A stretch of DNA of 64,000 bases from Halomonas lysinitropha (GCF_902500215.1 NZ_CABVOU010000014.1:62001-126000), one strand, 5' to 3'; counted from the first letter of the stretch, positions 9,340-19,797 are shown. Program-made: numbers and translations. Notes: a model not told the origin generated them from the sequence alone.

Positions 9340-10275
9340 TCAGGCCTCCCCCTCGTCGTTGGCGGCTTCGGGCAGCGTGATGCCCGACAACCGCTCGTAG
9401 ACCTTGATCACCGCCGCATCATCCTCGCGACCGAAACCGGCGCCCTTGGCCGCCGTGAACTGCTGAAGTGCTGAAGATGCCACCGGCGTCGGCAGGGCCA
9501 GCTCGCGGCCGGTGTCGTGGACGATATTGAGGTCCTTGACGAAGATGTCGACGGCGGATAGTGGCGTATAGTCTCCCTTGAGGATATGCGGCACCCGGTT
9601 CTCGAACATCCAGGAATTGCCCGCCGAATGGGTGATCACCTCATAGACGGTCTCCGGATTGAGACCCATGCGGATGCCCAGGGCCATGGCCTCGGCGGCG
9701 GTGGCGATATGCACGCCGGCGAGCAGCTGGTTGACCAGCTTCATGCTCGATCCGATGCCGGCCTCGTCACCCAGCCGATAGACGGTGGCGGCCATGCCGT
9801 CGAGGGCCGGGGCGGCCTTGTCGAAGGCTGTCGGCGAGCCGGAGGCCATCACCGACAGCTGCCCGGCAAGCGCCTTGGCGGCTCCGCCGCTGATCGGTGC
9901 ATCGAGCATCTCGACCCCGGCCTGAGCCAGTCGCTCACCTAACCGGCGGGCGAAGCTGGGGGCCACCGTAGCGCACTGCAGGACCACCTTACCCGGGGCA
10001 AGGGCGTCCACCAGGCCCTGGTCACCGAACAGCACTTGCTCGACCTGATCGGCATTGACGACCACCAGCAGCACGATGTCGCAGTGAGCCGCCAATTCCG
10101 CGGGAGTCGCGGCGCCGCGCCCCCCCTTGGCCTCGAAGGCTTGGCGTGCCTGGGCCGATACATCACAGCCGGTCACCGCAAGCCCCTGTTCGAGCAGTGC
10201 GGTGGCCGTACCCATGCCCATGGCCCCTAGACCAACGACCCCTATGCGAGGCGTGCTTGCGGAAATGTCGCTCAC
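9340..10275 (-). CDS. ltnD: L-threonate dehydrogenase LtnD
   Basis: A 311-residue beta-hydroxyacid dehydrogenase, first gene of the operon. It should oxidise L-threonate to 2-oxo-L-threonate with NAD+. The Rossmann motif GLGAMGMG is near residue 15. DAPISGGAAKA is the canonical substrate loop and MKLVNQLLAG carries the catalytic Lys. The start is GTG with GGGAG about 8 nt before it. Unlike the gene at 90-968 it keeps the SGG loop. Two tandem LacI-type operator copies lie about 50 bp upstream. Confidence 0.9.
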   Translation of the reverse strand: MSDISASTPRIGVVGLGAMGMGTATALLEQGLAVTGCDVSAQARQAFEAKGGRGAATPAELAAHCDIVLLVVVNADQVEQVLFGDQGLVDALAPGKVVLQCATVAPSFARRLGERLAQAGVEMLDAPISGGAAKALAGQLSVMASGSPTAFDKAAPALDGMAATVYRLGDEAGIGSSMKLVNQLLAGVHIATAAEAMALGIRMGLNPETVYEVITHSAGNSWMFENRVPHILKGDYTPLSAVDIFVKDLNIVHDTGRELALPTPVASSALQQFTAAKGAGFGREDDAAVIKVYERLSGITLPEAANDEGEA

Positions 10276-10328
10276 CTTTCGATCTCCCGGTGGTCGCGTG
10301 CTTGTCTATGTCCTTTATTTCATGGTGG

Positions 10329-10352
10329 TAGCGCTAACATGTTAGCGCTAAC
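10329..10352. promoter_or_regulatory. LacI-family operator between ltnD and the regulator gene
   Basis: A 22-bp perfect palindrome spans 10329-10350 and its halves themselves contain the inverted motif GTTAGCGCTAAC, which is complete at 10341-10352 and nearly complete (one mismatch) at 10327-10338. The central CG pair is typical of LacI/GalR operators. It lies in the 133-bp divergent gap, so one bound regulator could control both directions. Binding is inferred. Confidence 0.82.
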
Positions 10353-10408
10353 ATAGTTCTAGACGAGTGACTTCCCGGCAGCAAGCCCAGCGTGCAAGGA
10401 TGAGACCA

Positions 10409-11440
10409 ATGTCTAACTCGAACTCAGGCCAGCGGCGCCGGCGAGGTTCCGATCAACCCACTCTGAAGCAAGTGGCTGATACGGCTGGTGTTTCTACCAT
10501 TACCGTATCCCGCGCGCTGAACACGCCAGAGCGTGTCAACGAAGCGACCCGAAAACGGGTCCTCGAGGCCATCGACCAGGTGGGTTACGTGCCCAACCTC
10601 GTCGCCGGTAGCCTGGCGTCGGCCAGCTCCCGCTTCATCGCGGTGATCGTGCCGTCGCTGGCCAACGCGGTGTTCATCGAGGTGATCCGTAGCCTGCAGG
10701 AGACCTTCGAGGCCCGCGGGTATCAGATCCTGCTCGGCAACACCGACTACGACCTGGACCGCGAGTATCAACTGGTGCGCACCTTCCTGGGCTGGTCGTG
10801 CTCGGCGTTGGTCACGGCCGGACTGCGACACAGTGAGGCCTGTCTCGGCCTGCTCGGCCACTGGGACAAGCCGATCATGGAAGTGATGGAACTGGGCGAC
10901 GCCCTTGACCTGAATGTCGGCCTCGACCACCAGGAGGCCGGACGCTGCATGGCCCGCCACCTGGTGGCACGGGGGCACCGCGCTATCGTCTATGTGGGGG
11001 CCTGCCTGGACAGGGACTACCGTGCCAGCATGCGCTTCACGGGACATCGCGAGGTACTCGACGCCACGGGTCTGGACGCTCCGCTCATCGAACTCGACCG
11101 GCTGGGCAGCCTGGCGGCAGGCGCCACCGGACTCGATCAGGTGCTGGCTGACTTTCCCGAGGCAAGGGCCATCCACTTCGCCAACGATGACCTGGCGACC
11201 GGTGCCCTGCTGCATGCGCAACGCCTTGGCCTGCGGGTCCCCGAGGACATCGCCATCGCCGGCTTCAACGGCCTGGCGCTGGGCCAGCACGTCACGCCGC
11301 GGCTGACCACCATCCAGTCACCCCGCGAGACCATGGGCCGACTGGCGGCCGAGCAGGTCTTGAGGCGACTGGATCACCAGCCGGTGACACAACGGCAGCA
11401 GAATGTGGGCTTCACGCTCATGGTTGGCCAGAGCACCTGA
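10409..11440 (+). CDS. LacI-family transcriptional regulator
   Basis: A 343-residue regulator. The N-terminal helix-turn-helix LKQVADTAGVSTITVSRALN is followed by the hinge with VPNLVAGSLAS, then a periplasmic-binding-protein-like sensor domain of about 280 residues ending in a QVLRRLDH-type helix. The start at 10409 is chosen because AAGGATGA lies just before it; a GTG 14 codons upstream has no such site. It is divergent from ltnD and the operator palindrome is about 57 bp upstream. It most likely represses the tetronate operon, with a pathway acid as inducer, and resembles GntR/IdnR-type members. Confidence 0.9.
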   Translation: MSNSNSGQRRRRGSDQPTLKQVADTAGVSTITVSRALNTPERVNEATRKRVLEAIDQVGYVPNLVAGSLASASSRFIAVIVPSLANAVFIEVIRSLQETFEARGYQILLGNTDYDLDREYQLVRTFLGWSCSALVTAGLRHSEACLGLLGHWDKPIMEVMELGDALDLNVGLDHQEAGRCMARHLVARGHRAIVYVGACLDRDYRASMRFTGHREVLDATGLDAPLIELDRLGSLAAGATGLDQVLADFPEARAIHFANDDLATGALLHAQRLGLRVPEDIAIAGFNGLALGQHVTPRLTTIQSPRETMGRLAAEQVLRRLDHQPVTQRQQNVGFTLMVGQST

Positions 11441-11568
11441 GACCGGAAGTCCCAGGACCGTCGCCCTCCCCAGCACGACCGGGCCGGATCACGAATCGTA
11501 TCAGCCTCTCTGATTTGGCGGGACCAGACCATCACGCTGCATCCGCCGTTAGACGGTAAGGCCGGGGG

Positions 11569-12219
11569 TCAGCGCTCGACGCTGATGCCATACGCCTCGC
11601 CGGCATCGAGCAGCCAGCGATAGGTGTAATCGGCGAAGCTGCGCCGTACCACCAGTTCCCAGCGTGACTCGCTGGGTCGGCGCAGGATCACCGTTGTCTT
11701 GGCAAAGACCGTGGTAACCCCCTTGCCGACCGGGAAGTGGCTGGGATTAACATCGTAGATCACCGACTTCATCAGCAGCTCCCGGGCAGCCTCGCCCTCC
11801 AGCTCGACCAGGGTCTGGCCGCCGCTGACGTTGCTGATGGCAAAGTGGGCGTCGGCCAGGGCCTCACGCAGACGGTTCTCCAGCGCGAACTCTTCGCCGC
11901 CGGGCACGATCACCAGCCACTCGTCCGGGGAGATCCACTGGATGGAACGCTCTCCCTCGGCATCGTGAACCAGGCCCTGGGGCTCGCCGGGCAAGGAGAC
12001 GCCAAGCAACTCACGGACCGCCTCGTCGAGCACGATGGCGCCGCCGCGCAGGATCAGGTGGCCGAGAAAGGGCCGCTCGCGTAGTGTCGCGCGACTCCCG
12101 GCGGTGGGTGCCGGCGCGCCCGAACGGCGATAGGCGTAGGCCAGCGGCGACTCCAGGGGAATCTTGGCCTCGGTGCGGGTATCAAAGGTCCTGACCGTTT
12201 CAACGGCAGTGTTAGACAT
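11569..12219 (-). CDS. soxG: Sarcosine oxidase gamma subunit
   Basis: A 216-residue small subunit of heterotetrameric sarcosine oxidase, which oxidises sarcosine to glycine with transfer of the methyl carbon to THF. It is a GcvT-like fold with ISPDEWLVIVPGGEE in the middle and NPSHFPVGKGVTTVFAKT near the C-terminus. The start at 12219 (MSNTAVET) is chosen because it overlaps the soxA stop by 8 bp, the usual coupling; upstream codons read into the soxA frame shadow. It is the last gene of the glyA-soxBDAG run. Confidence 0.92.
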   Translation of the reverse strand: MSNTAVETVRTFDTRTEAKIPLESPLAYAYRRSGAPAPTAGSRATLRERPFLGHLILRGGAIVLDEAVRELLGVSLPGEPQGLVHDAEGERSIQWISPDEWLVIVPGGEEFALENRLREALADAHFAISNVSGGQTLVELEGEAARELLMKSVIYDVNPSHFPVGKGVTTVFAKTTVILRRPSESRWELVVRRSFADYTYRWLLDAGEAYGISVER

Positions 12220-15200
12220 TCTGGCGCTCTCCCTTGGGATCGATGAAGATCGTGCTGACGATTTCGGCTTCGTGGGTCCGGCCGTCGGCCATGGGCAGGT
12301 AGACGGTCTCGCCCATCTTCTGCTGACCACCCTTGACCACCGCCAGGGCAAAGCCTGAGTCCAGGGTTGGGCTGTAGTAGCTCGAGGTCACGTGACCGAC
12401 CATCGGCATGGGAATCGCATGTTTCGGATCGAGGACGATCTGGGCGCCCTCCTCCAGCACTACCTTGGGATCCTTGGGCTTGAGACCCACCAGCTGCTTG
12501 CGGTCGGTGCGCGCGGTATCCTGACGCGTCAGCGCACGCTGGCCGATCCAGGAGAACGGCTTGTCGTATCCCACGCACCACTTCATGCCGAGATCCTCCG
12601 GGGTCACCGAGCCGTCGGTTTCCTGACCGGCAATGATGAAGCCCTTTTCCGCCCTCAGGACGTGCATCGTCTCCGTGCCATAGGGCGTCAGGTCATATTT
12701 CTCGCCATGGGCGAACAGCGCCTCCCAGACGTGCTGGGCATAGTTGGCCTGGACGTTGATCTCGTAGGCGAGCTCGCCGGTGAAGGAGATGCGGAACACC
12801 CGGGCCGGGACGTCGGCCACGGTGCCTTCACGCCAATCCATGAACTGGAACGCTTCGCGGTCGAGGTCGATGTCGGTGAGCTCGGCCAGCAGCTTGCGTG
12901 CTTCCGGCCCGGTGACGGTCATGGTCGCCCAGTGATCGGTCACCGACGTGAAATAGACCTGCAGCTCCGGCCACTCGGTCTGGTGCCACAGTTCCAGCCA
13001 CTCCAGCACGCCGGCCGCGCCGCCGGTGGTAGTGGTCATCAGGAAGTGGTTCTCGCCCAGGCAGCTGGTGGTGCCGTCATCGAACACCATGCCGTCGTCC
13101 TTGCACATCAGCCCGTAGCGCACGCGGCCGGGTGCCAGCTTGGCCCACTTGTTGGTATAGACCCGCCCCAGGAATTCACGGGCGTCAGGGCCCTGAATGT
13201 CGATCTTGCCCAATGTCGAGGCATCGAGGATACCCACCCCCTCGCGCACGGCGCGACACTCCCGGGCCACCGCGTCGTGCATGGTCTCGGTCTTGCCGTC
13301 GATCTTCCGCGGGAAGTACCAGGGTCGCTTCCACTGGCCCACGTCCTCGAACTCGGCGCCGTGCTCCACATGCCACTGGTGCATGGCGGTATAGCGCTCG
13401 GGATCGAACAGCTCTCGGCAATGGCGACCGACAATGGCGCCGATGGTCACCGGCGTATAGTTGGGACGGAACACCGTGGTGCCCACCTCGGGAATCGACT
13501 TGTCCAGACAGCGCGCGGCAATGGCCATGCCGTTGATGTTGCCGAGCTTGCCCTGGTCGGTGCCGAAGCCCATGGCGGTGTAGCGCTTGACGTGCTCGAT
13601 GGATTCGAAGCCTTCGCGGGTCGCCAGTTCGATACCCGCCGCGGTGACATCGTTCTGCAGGTCGACGAACTGCTTGGGGGCGCGCAGCGTCGGCTTCTCA
13701 TGAGGCACCTGGTAGAGCGCGCAGGCCGCGCCATCGCGACGCCGGGCCACCTTCGGCAGGCTCACCGAGGGGGCCTCGAAGCCGGCCTCGCCGGCCGCCT
13801 GGCGGCCCGCTGTCTCGCCGTCCTTCAGCACCTCGGCGGTGGCGAAGACGCCCTGGGCACCGCCGGCCACGCTCACGCCCTTCACCAGGGTCGGGAGGAA
13901 GGCAAGCAGGTCGTCGCGCCAGGTCGGCCGTGCGCCGGTGTGCGACGCCAGATGAATGACCGGGCTATAGCCCCCGGAACTGGCGAGCGTGTCACACTCC
14001 AGGGTCTCGACCCCGCCGACGACCCGGAAACCGTCCAGATCGACCTTCGCCACGCGCGCGCCGCTGACGCGCGTGTCGCCCTTGGCCTCGATCACGGCAC
14101 TGCCGGTAATGATGCGGATCCCCTGAGCGCGGGCCTGTTCGACCAGTTCACCGTCCGGGGTGGAACGGGCGTCGGCGATGGCCACCACCTCGCGGCCGCT
14201 CTCCAGCCAGTCCAGAGCGGCACGGTAGGCATGATCATTGCTGGTGGAGAGGACCAGGCGGCGCCCGGGGACAACCCCGTAGCGACGGATATAGGTCGAC
14301 ACGGCACCGGCGACCATATTACCCGGCACGTCATTGTTGGCGTAGACCAGCGGCCGCTCATGGGTCCCGGTCGCCAGCACCACGCGGCCGGCCCGCACGC
14401 GATGCATGCGCGAGCGTACCTGTCGACGTCCATTGAGCGGAGCTGCCGTTTCGCCGAGATGCTCGGTGCGACGCTCGTGAAGCGTCACGAAGTTGTGGTC
14501 ATGGTAGCCGTTGGCCGTGGTGCGCGGCAGCAGCGTCACGTTGTCCATGCCGGCCAGCGCCTTCAGGGTCTGGGCGACCCATTGAGTCGCCGGCTTGCCA
14601 TCGAGACGCTCACGGGCATCCAGCAGCGAGCCGCCCATCTCCTCCTGTTCATCGACGAGAATCACCCGGGCGCCGCTACGCGCGGCGGCCAGCGCGGCAG
14701 CGAGCCCCGCCGGTCCGGCGCCGATCACCAACACCTCGCAGTGTTGATGCAGGTGGTCGTAGATGTCCGGATCGTTTTCCATGGGGCTGCGCCCCAGGCC
14801 CGCGCTCTTGCGAATGTACTTCTCGTAGGTCATCCACAGCGAGGCCGGGGCCATGAACGTCTTGTAGTAGAACCCGGGCGGCATGAACTTGCCGCCCAGC
14901 TTGCCGACCAGGCTCATCATGTCGCGCTGGACGTTCGGCCAGCCGTTGGTGCTGCGCGCCTCCAGACCTTCGAACAGCGCCTGCTGGGTAGCCCGCACAT
15001 TGGGTACCTGCCCGGATTCAGTGCTGCCGAGCTGGACCACGGCATTGGGCTCCTCGGCACCGGCAGCCACGATGCCCCGCGGCCGGGAGTACTTGAAGCT
15101 GCGATTGACGATATCTACGCCGTTGGCCAGCAGCGCAGAAGCCAGGGTGTCGCCGGCATGGCCCTGGTAGCGCTTGCCGTTAAAGGTGAAGGTCAACTTG

Positions 15201-15250
15201 CGGGAGCGTTCGATGCGTCCGCCCTGGCCGAGTCGATTGGGTTGGCTCAT
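12212..15250 (-). CDS. soxA: Sarcosine oxidase alpha subunit
   Basis: A 1012-residue large subunit. Domains in order: an N-terminal 2Fe-2S-like fold (FTFNGKRYQGHAGDTLASALL), an NAD-binding Rossmann domain (VIGAGPAGLAAALAAARSGA), and a C-terminal GcvT-type aminomethyltransferase half that binds THF and accepts the sarcosine methyl carbon. TEMHVLRAEKGFIIAGQETD-like sequence and GxTSxxYSP near the end fit the family. The start at 15250 overlaps soxD by 4 bp; longer readings run into the soxD shadow. Length matches known SoxA (about 1000). Confidence 0.95.
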   Translation of the reverse strand: MSQPNRLGQGGRIERSRKLTFTFNGKRYQGHAGDTLASALLANGVDIVNRSFKYSRPRGIVAAGAEEPNAVVQLGSTESGQVPNVRATQQALFEGLEARSTNGWPNVQRDMMSLVGKLGGKFMPPGFYYKTFMAPASLWMTYEKYIRKSAGLGRSPMENDPDIYDHLHQHCEVLVIGAGPAGLAAALAAARSGARVILVDEQEEMGGSLLDARERLDGKPATQWVAQTLKALAGMDNVTLLPRTTANGYHDHNFVTLHERRTEHLGETAAPLNGRRQVRSRMHRVRAGRVVLATGTHERPLVYANNDVPGNMVAGAVSTYIRRYGVVPGRRLVLSTSNDHAYRAALDWLESGREVVAIADARSTPDGELVEQARAQGIRIITGSAVIEAKGDTRVSGARVAKVDLDGFRVVGGVETLECDTLASSGGYSPVIHLASHTGARPTWRDDLLAFLPTLVKGVSVAGGAQGVFATAEVLKDGETAGRQAAGEAGFEAPSVSLPKVARRRDGAACALYQVPHEKPTLRAPKQFVDLQNDVTAAGIELATREGFESIEHVKRYTAMGFGTDQGKLGNINGMAIAARCLDKSIPEVGTTVFRPNYTPVTIGAIVGRHCRELFDPERYTAMHQWHVEHGAEFEDVGQWKRPWYFPRKIDGKTETMHDAVARECRAVREGVGILDASTLGKIDIQGPDAREFLGRVYTNKWAKLAPGRVRYGLMCKDDGMVFDDGTTSCLGENHFLMTTTTGGAAGVLEWLELWHQTEWPELQVYFTSVTDHWATMTVTGPEARKLLAELTDIDLDREAFQFMDWREGTVADVPARVFRISFTGELAYEINVQANYAQHVWEALFAHGEKYDLTPYGTETMHVLRAEKGFIIAGQETDGSVTPEDLGMKWCVGYDKPFSWIGQRALTRQDTARTDRKQLVGLKPKDPKVVLEEGAQIVLDPKHAIPMPMVGHVTSSYYSPTLDSGFALAVVKGGQQKMGETVYLPMADGRTHEAEIVSTIFIDPKGERQNV

Positions 15251-15603
15251 GCGTGGACTCCTGCCTGTAGCGCGTCCTGTGCCTGGCGCGTCGCCGACTC
15301 GGCGCTGCCGCCCTGGGGATGCTCTGTAGTGAACGACGGCTGCTCGCCCATCTTGAAGGTCTCGAGGATCTCGTAACTCACGGTATGACGCGTGATGTTG
15401 AAGAACTTGCGGCAACCCACGGCGTGTACCCACAGCTCGTGATGGATACCGCGGGGGTTGTCGCGGAAGAACAGGTAATCGCCCCACTCCTCGTCGGTGC
15501 AGGCCGTGGGGTCCGCGGGCCGCGCGATATGGGCCTGGCCCTTGGGGTGGAATTCCTCCTCTTCCCGGAGCTCGCCGCAATAGGGACAGTGGATATAGAA
15601 CAT
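15247..15603 (-). CDS. soxD: Sarcosine oxidase delta subunit
   Basis: A 118-residue zinc-binding small subunit of sarcosine oxidase. The N-terminal IHCPYCGELRE gives C6 and C9, and H60 with C64 (VHAVGCRKFF) supplies the rest of the zinc site seen in the family. The length is slightly above the usual 90-100 because of a C-terminal tail rich in Ala, Gln and Gly. It lies 12 bp after soxB and overlaps soxA by 4 bp. Confidence 0.94.
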   Translation of the reverse strand: MFYIHCPYCGELREEEEFHPKGQAHIARPADPTACTDEEWGDYLFFRDNPRGIHHELWVHAVGCRKFFNITRHTVSYEILETFKMGEQPSFTTEHPQGGSAESATRQAQDALQAGVHA

Positions 15604-15615
15604 GGCGAAATCTCC

Positions 15616-16866
15616 TTAGTGGGCCACGCCGGCGGCACCGTGCTCATCGACGAGCGCCCCGGTATGGAAGCGGTCGATGGAAAACGGCGCGGCAATCGAG
15701 TGCATCTCGCCCTTGGCAAGACTGGCGGCGAAGACGTGCCCCGAGCCCGGGGTGGCCTTGAAGCCGCCGGTACCCCAGCCGCAGTTGAAGTAGAGCCCCT
15801 TGACCCGGGTCTTGGAAAGGATCGGGCAGGCATCCGGGCAGGTATCGACGATCCCGCCCCACTGGCGGTTCATGCGCACCCGGGAGAAGATCGGGAACAT
15901 CTCGACGATGGCCTGCAGGGTGTGCTCCACGGTGGGGTAGCTGCCGCGTTGACCGTAGCCGTTGTAGCCGTCGATACCCGCGCCGATGACCAGGTCACCC
16001 TTGTCCGACTGGCTGATGTAGCCGTGCACATGGTTGGACATCACCACGGTATCGAGTACCGGCTTGAGCGGCTCCGACACCAGCGCCTGCAGCGGATGCG
16101 ATTCCAGCGGCAGCTTGATGCCGGCCATGCCGGCCAGTACGCCGGAGTTGCCTGCCGTCACGCAACCGACGGTACTGGCCTCGATGTCACCGCGGTTGGT
16201 ATGCACGCCGTGGATCTGGCCGTCGCGGATCTTGAAGCCGGTCACCTCGGTCTGCTGGAGGATGTCGACCCCATGGGCATCGGCCGCCCGAGCGAACCCC
16301 CAGGCCACGGCATCGTGACGCGCCACCCCGGCTCGCGGCTGCCAGGACGCCCCGAGCACCGGGTAGCGCGCGTTCTTCGAGCAGTCCATGATCGGCACCA
16401 GCGCCTGGACGCCCTTGGCATCCAGGACTTCTCCATCGATGCCGTTGAGGCGGTTGGCATTGACCCGGCGCTGGATATCCCGCATGTCCTGCAGGGTATG
16501 GCCCAGGTTCAGCACGCCGCGCTGGGAAAACATGACGTTGTAGTTCAGGTCCTGGGAGAGGCCCTCCCACAGCTTCATCGAGTGCTCGTAGAGCGCCGCC
16601 GCTTCGTCCCACAAGTAGTTGGAACGCACGATGGTCGTGTTGCGGGCGGTGTTGCCACCGCCCAGCCAGCCCTTCTCGATCACCGCCACATTCTTGATGC
16701 CGAACTCCTTGGCCAGATAGTAAGCGGTGGCCAGGCCGTGGCCGCCCCCGCCGACGATGATCACCTCGTACTGCTTCTTGGGCACGGGATTGCGCCACTG
16801 ACGCTGCCAGTTCTCGTGGTGGCTCAGCGCGTGCTTGACCAGACCGAAGCCTGAATAATGTTGCAT
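15616..16866 (-). CDS. soxB: Sarcosine oxidase beta subunit
   Basis: A 416-residue flavoprotein that carries the sarcosine oxidation site (FAD, and FMN bound at the alpha-beta interface). The N-terminal FAD motif [18 protein letters not shown] starts near residue 34, [18 protein letters not shown] follows, and a C-terminal [16 protein letters not shown] closes the flavin site. The start at 16866 (MQHYSGFGL) has GGAGAC 8 nt upstream and matches the family length. It is 47 bp downstream of glyA. Confidence 0.95.
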   Translation of the reverse strand: MQHYSGFGLVKHALSHHENWQRQWRNPVPKKQYEVIIVGGGGHGLATAYYLAKEFGIKNVAVIEKGWLGGGNTARNTTIVRSNYLWDEAAALYEHSMKLWEGLSQDLNYNVMFSQRGVLNLGHTLQDMRDIQRRVNANRLNGIDGEVLDAKGVQALVPIMDCSKNARYPVLGASWQPRAGVARHDAVAWGFARAADAHGVDILQQTEVTGFKIRDGQIHGVHTNRGDIEASTVGCVTAGNSGVLAGMAGIKLPLESHPLQALVSEPLKPVLDTVVMSNHVHGYISQSDKGDLVIGAGIDGYNGYGQRGSYPTVEHTLQAIVEMFPIFSRVRMNRQWGGIVDTCPDACPILSKTRVKGLYFNCGWGTGGFKATPGSGHVFAASLAKGEMHSIAAPFSIDRFHTGALVDEHGAAGVAH

Positions 16867-16913
16867 AGGGGTCTCCTCAGCTCGGCCTCGCCGGGCCCTG
16901 CCCGGCGGCCGGT

Positions 16914-18224
16914 TCAAGCGATGGTTTCGGCGGACGGCTCGGCATCGGCGGTGGCGGTGGCCGACCCATAGACCGGATGGCGGGCACACACCTCGGCGAC
17001 CTTGGCCTGTACCTCGGCTTCCACGGCGGCGGTGTCTTGCCCGGCGGCCAGAGCGTCCAGGATGTCGCAGATCCAGCCTGCCAGGGCCTCGCAGTCCGCT
17101 TCATCGAAGCCACGGGTGGTGACGGCCGGTGTGCCGATGCGCAATCCCGAGGTCACGAAGGGGCTCTGGGGATCGTTGGGCACGGCATTCTTGTTGACGG
17201 TGATGTGGGCCCGACCCAGCGCCGCGTCGGCATCCTTGCCGGTCACCCCCTGGCGAATCAGCGACACCAGAAAGAGATGGTCATCGGTGCCACCGGAGAC
17301 CACGTCGAAATCTCGCTCGACGAAGACCTTCGCCATGCGCCGGGCGTTGTCGATCACCCGCTGCTGATAGCGCACGAAGTCCTGGCTCATGGCCTCGCGA
17401 AACGCCACGGCCTTGGCGGCGATGACGTGCATGAGCGGGCCGCCCTGCTGACCCGGAAAGACCGCACCGTTGAGCTTCTTGTAGAGTGCCTCGTCGCCAG
17501 CGGCGGAAAGGATCAAGCCGCCGCGTGGTCCACGCAGGGTCTTGTGAGTCGTGGTGGTCACCACATGGGCATGGGGCAGCGGGCTCGGATAGTGGCCGGC
17601 GGCAACCAGACCGGCGACGTGGGCCATGTCCACCAGCAGCCAGGCGCCGACGGCATCGGCGATATCACGAAAGCGACGCCAGTTGATGACGCGAGAATAG
17701 GCCGAGAAACCGGCGATGATCATCCTGGGCTGGTGCTCGTGAGCGAGCCGCTCGACCTCGGCGTAGTCGATTTCGCCGGTCTCCGGATTCAGCCCGTACT
17801 GGACGGCCTTGTAATATTTCCCGGAGAAATTGGGCGCCGCCCCGTGGGTCAGGTGGCCACCATGGGCCAGACTCATGCCCAGCACGGTATCGCCCGGCGA
17901 GACCATGGCCATGAAGGCGGCGGCGTTGGCCTGGGCGCCGGAATGGGGCTGGACGTTGGCGTAGTCGGCGCCGAACAGGTCACAGGCGCGATCGATGGCC
18001 AGCTGCTCGACCACGTCGACGTGCTCGCAGCCGCCATAGTAGCGCTTGCCGGGGTAGCCCTCGGCGTACTTGTTGGTCAGCTGGGTGCCCTGGGCTTCCA
18101 TGACCTGGGGGCTGGCATAGTTCTCCGAGGCAATCAGCTCGATATGGGCTTCCTGGCGGGCCATCTCGTCGGCGATGGCGGCAGCAATCTGCGGGTCGGT
18201 CGTTGTAAGGTTGTTGGTGTTCAT
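16914..18224 (-). CDS. glyA: Serine hydroxymethyltransferase
   Basis: A 436-residue PLP enzyme that interconverts glycine plus methylene-THF with serine plus THF. The PLP lysine is in [16 protein letters not shown] and [19 protein letters not shown] marks the N-terminus; the length is standard. Placement before soxBDAG means the glycine and the methylene-THF made by sarcosine oxidase can be joined to serine. It has a poorly conserved Ala/Thr-rich tail. It is probably a catabolism-linked paralogue of the housekeeping copy, which would be elsewhere. Confidence 0.95.
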   Translation of the reverse strand: MNTNNLTTTDPQIAAAIADEMARQEAHIELIASENYASPQVMEAQGTQLTNKYAEGYPGKRYYGGCEHVDVVEQLAIDRACDLFGADYANVQPHSGAQANAAAFMAMVSPGDTVLGMSLAHGGHLTHGAAPNFSGKYYKAVQYGLNPETGEIDYAEVERLAHEHQPRMIIAGFSAYSRVINWRRFRDIADAVGAWLLVDMAHVAGLVAAGHYPSPLPHAHVVTTTTHKTLRGPRGGLILSAAGDEALYKKLNGAVFPGQQGGPLMHVIAAKAVAFREAMSQDFVRYQQRVIDNARRMAKVFVERDFDVVSGGTDDHLFLVSLIRQGVTGKDADAALGRAHITVNKNAVPNDPQSPFVTSGLRIGTPAVTTRGFDEADCEALAGWICDILDALAAGQDTAAVEAEVQAKVAEVCARHPVYGSATATADAEPSAETIA

Positions 18225-18360
18225 GACATCACCCTGGTGGTTGGCTTCGTTACGTTAAGAGAAAGAGGCGCACGACGTATTCTGGAAACGACGCCGCCGT
18301 CATTGCGCGAGACAGGTGTCTGGAATGGGCGGGGAGCGCCGGCGGCAGGACACAGCGCGG

Positions 18361-19467
18361 TCAATACTCCACCACCAGGTCGCCCAGCGGCTTGCTGCAG
18401 CAGGAGAGAATATAGCCCTCCGCCACATCCTCATCGGTGATGCCGCCGTTGTGTTCCATCTCGACCTGGCCGGAAGTCAGCGGGACGCGGCAGGTCCCAC
18501 AGATCCCCATGCCGCAGGCCTTGGGAATATGCAGCCCCAGCTTGGCGGCGGCGTTGTGCACCGTGTCATCGGGGTGGATACGCACGCTCTTGCCGGACTG
18601 GCGGAACTCGACGCTGATCATGTCGGCGATATCGAACTCCTCGGCTTCGGCCTCGGCCTGCTCGACGTGCTCGATCACCTCCTCCTGGACCGCCAGCGGC
18701 GTGGCGCCGAACGACTCCTCGTGGTAGTGCGTCATGTCGAAGCCCTTGGCCCGGAGCAGCCTCTTGATGGCTTCCATGTACGGCGTCGGGCCACAGCAGA
18801 AGATCTCGCGCTCCATGAAATCGGGCGCCATCAGCTCGAGCATCGGCAGGCCGAGATAGCCACGAAAGCCGGCCCAGGCCTCCCCCAGCTCGTCGCTACG
18901 CTCGCACACGATATGCAGACGGAACTCGGGGATCCGCGAGAAGATGTGCTCGAGTTCACGGTGGAAAATGACGTCGCGCGGCGTCCGCGCGCTGTGCACG
19001 AACTGCAGGTCCACGGCCGCATTGGTATCGAAGAACCAACGGGCCATTGACATGAGAGGCGTGATGCCGACCCCGCCGGAGAGCATCAGCACCTTGTCCG
19101 CGGGGTAGTCGATGACGTTGAAGTTGCCAACCGGCCCATGAACGGCCAGCTCGTCGTTGACCCCCAGGTTGTCGTGAAGCCAATTGGAGACCAGCCCTCC
19201 GGGGATACGCTTGACGGTGATCGAAAAGCTATAGGGGACGGATGGCGAACTGGAGATGGTGTAGGAGCGCATCACCTGTTGGCCATCGATCTCCAACTCC
19301 AGCGTCACGAACTGCCCGGGCTTGAAGAAGAACATCACGGGCTGCTCGGCCATGAAGCAGAAAGTGCGGGTATCCCAGGTTTCCTGAATCACCTTGACGC
19401 AACGCACCATGTGGCGGCCGTTGGTCCAGGTCTGGGTCGTGACGGGATTGAGAAAGCTCATTGTCAT
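18361..19467 (-). CDS. gbcB: Glycine betaine monooxygenase reductase component
   Basis: A 368-residue ferredoxin-NAD(P)H-type reductase that feeds electrons to GbcA. A FAD-binding barrel (VMRSYTISSSP) is followed by an NAD domain (MLSGGVGITPLMSMARWF) and a C-terminal plant-type 2Fe-2S domain (CGMGICGTCRVPL, with a last Cys in ILSCCSKPLGD). Two ATGs fit the start (19467 or 19461), neither with a strong Shine-Dalgarno. Longer upstream readings are shadows of gbcA. It is divergent from gbcA and precedes glyA-sox, with 136 bp between. Confidence 0.93.
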   Translation of the reverse strand: MTMSFLNPVTTQTWTNGRHMVRCVKVIQETWDTRTFCFMAEQPVMFFFKPGQFVTLELEIDGQQVMRSYTISSSPSVPYSFSITVKRIPGGLVSNWLHDNLGVNDELAVHGPVGNFNVIDYPADKVLMLSGGVGITPLMSMARWFFDTNAAVDLQFVHSARTPRDVIFHRELEHIFSRIPEFRLHIVCERSDELGEAWAGFRGYLGLPMLELMAPDFMEREIFCCGPTPYMEAIKRLLRAKGFDMTHYHEESFGATPLAVQEEVIEHVEQAEAEAEEFDIADMISVEFRQSGKSVRIHPDDTVHNAAAKLGLHIPKACGMGICGTCRVPLTSGQVEMEHNGGITDEDVAEGYILSCCSKPLGDLVVEY

Positions 19468-19797
19468 TATCGTATCGCCCGGGCTGCAGCATGAGGGTAT
19501 CCGGCTGCGAGTCTCTCGCTTGCCGTTGTGCGCATTCTGCGCAGGGTGATGTCTCGCGACTTGCCTGCCAGCGACACGGACATGTCCATAGCCTCCGGCC
19601 CGAGGGTCTCTTATTGGGAGTCGCGTCGTTGCCACATCACCGGGCGTCGCGGCCAGACAACTGTCCCCGCAGCCGCTGATCCACACTCGCCGCCATCCGC
19701 CACCTTCTTTCGCCCGTGAGCGGCCATCCACAAGACCCCGGTTTTCCCCGAACAGCCCCGAGGCCGCCCGAGCGGCCCAGCAAGAGGACATATCGCC
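19468..19797. promoter_or_regulatory. gbcB-gbcA divergent control region
   Basis: A 330-bp gap between divergent gbcB and gbcA. It holds the inverted repeat TGCGCA-TTC-TGCGCA at 19529-19543 and no convincing ORF. Both promoters must lie here. In relatives GbdR activates these genes, but no site could be assigned to it from sequence alone. Confidence 0.55.

Noticed and set aside
12392..15376. A 994-codon open frame on the plus strand
   Set aside because: It lies antisense to soxA, has low-complexity Gly/Ala/Gln/His composition and no motif. soxA has a full domain set, so this is an artefact of high GC.
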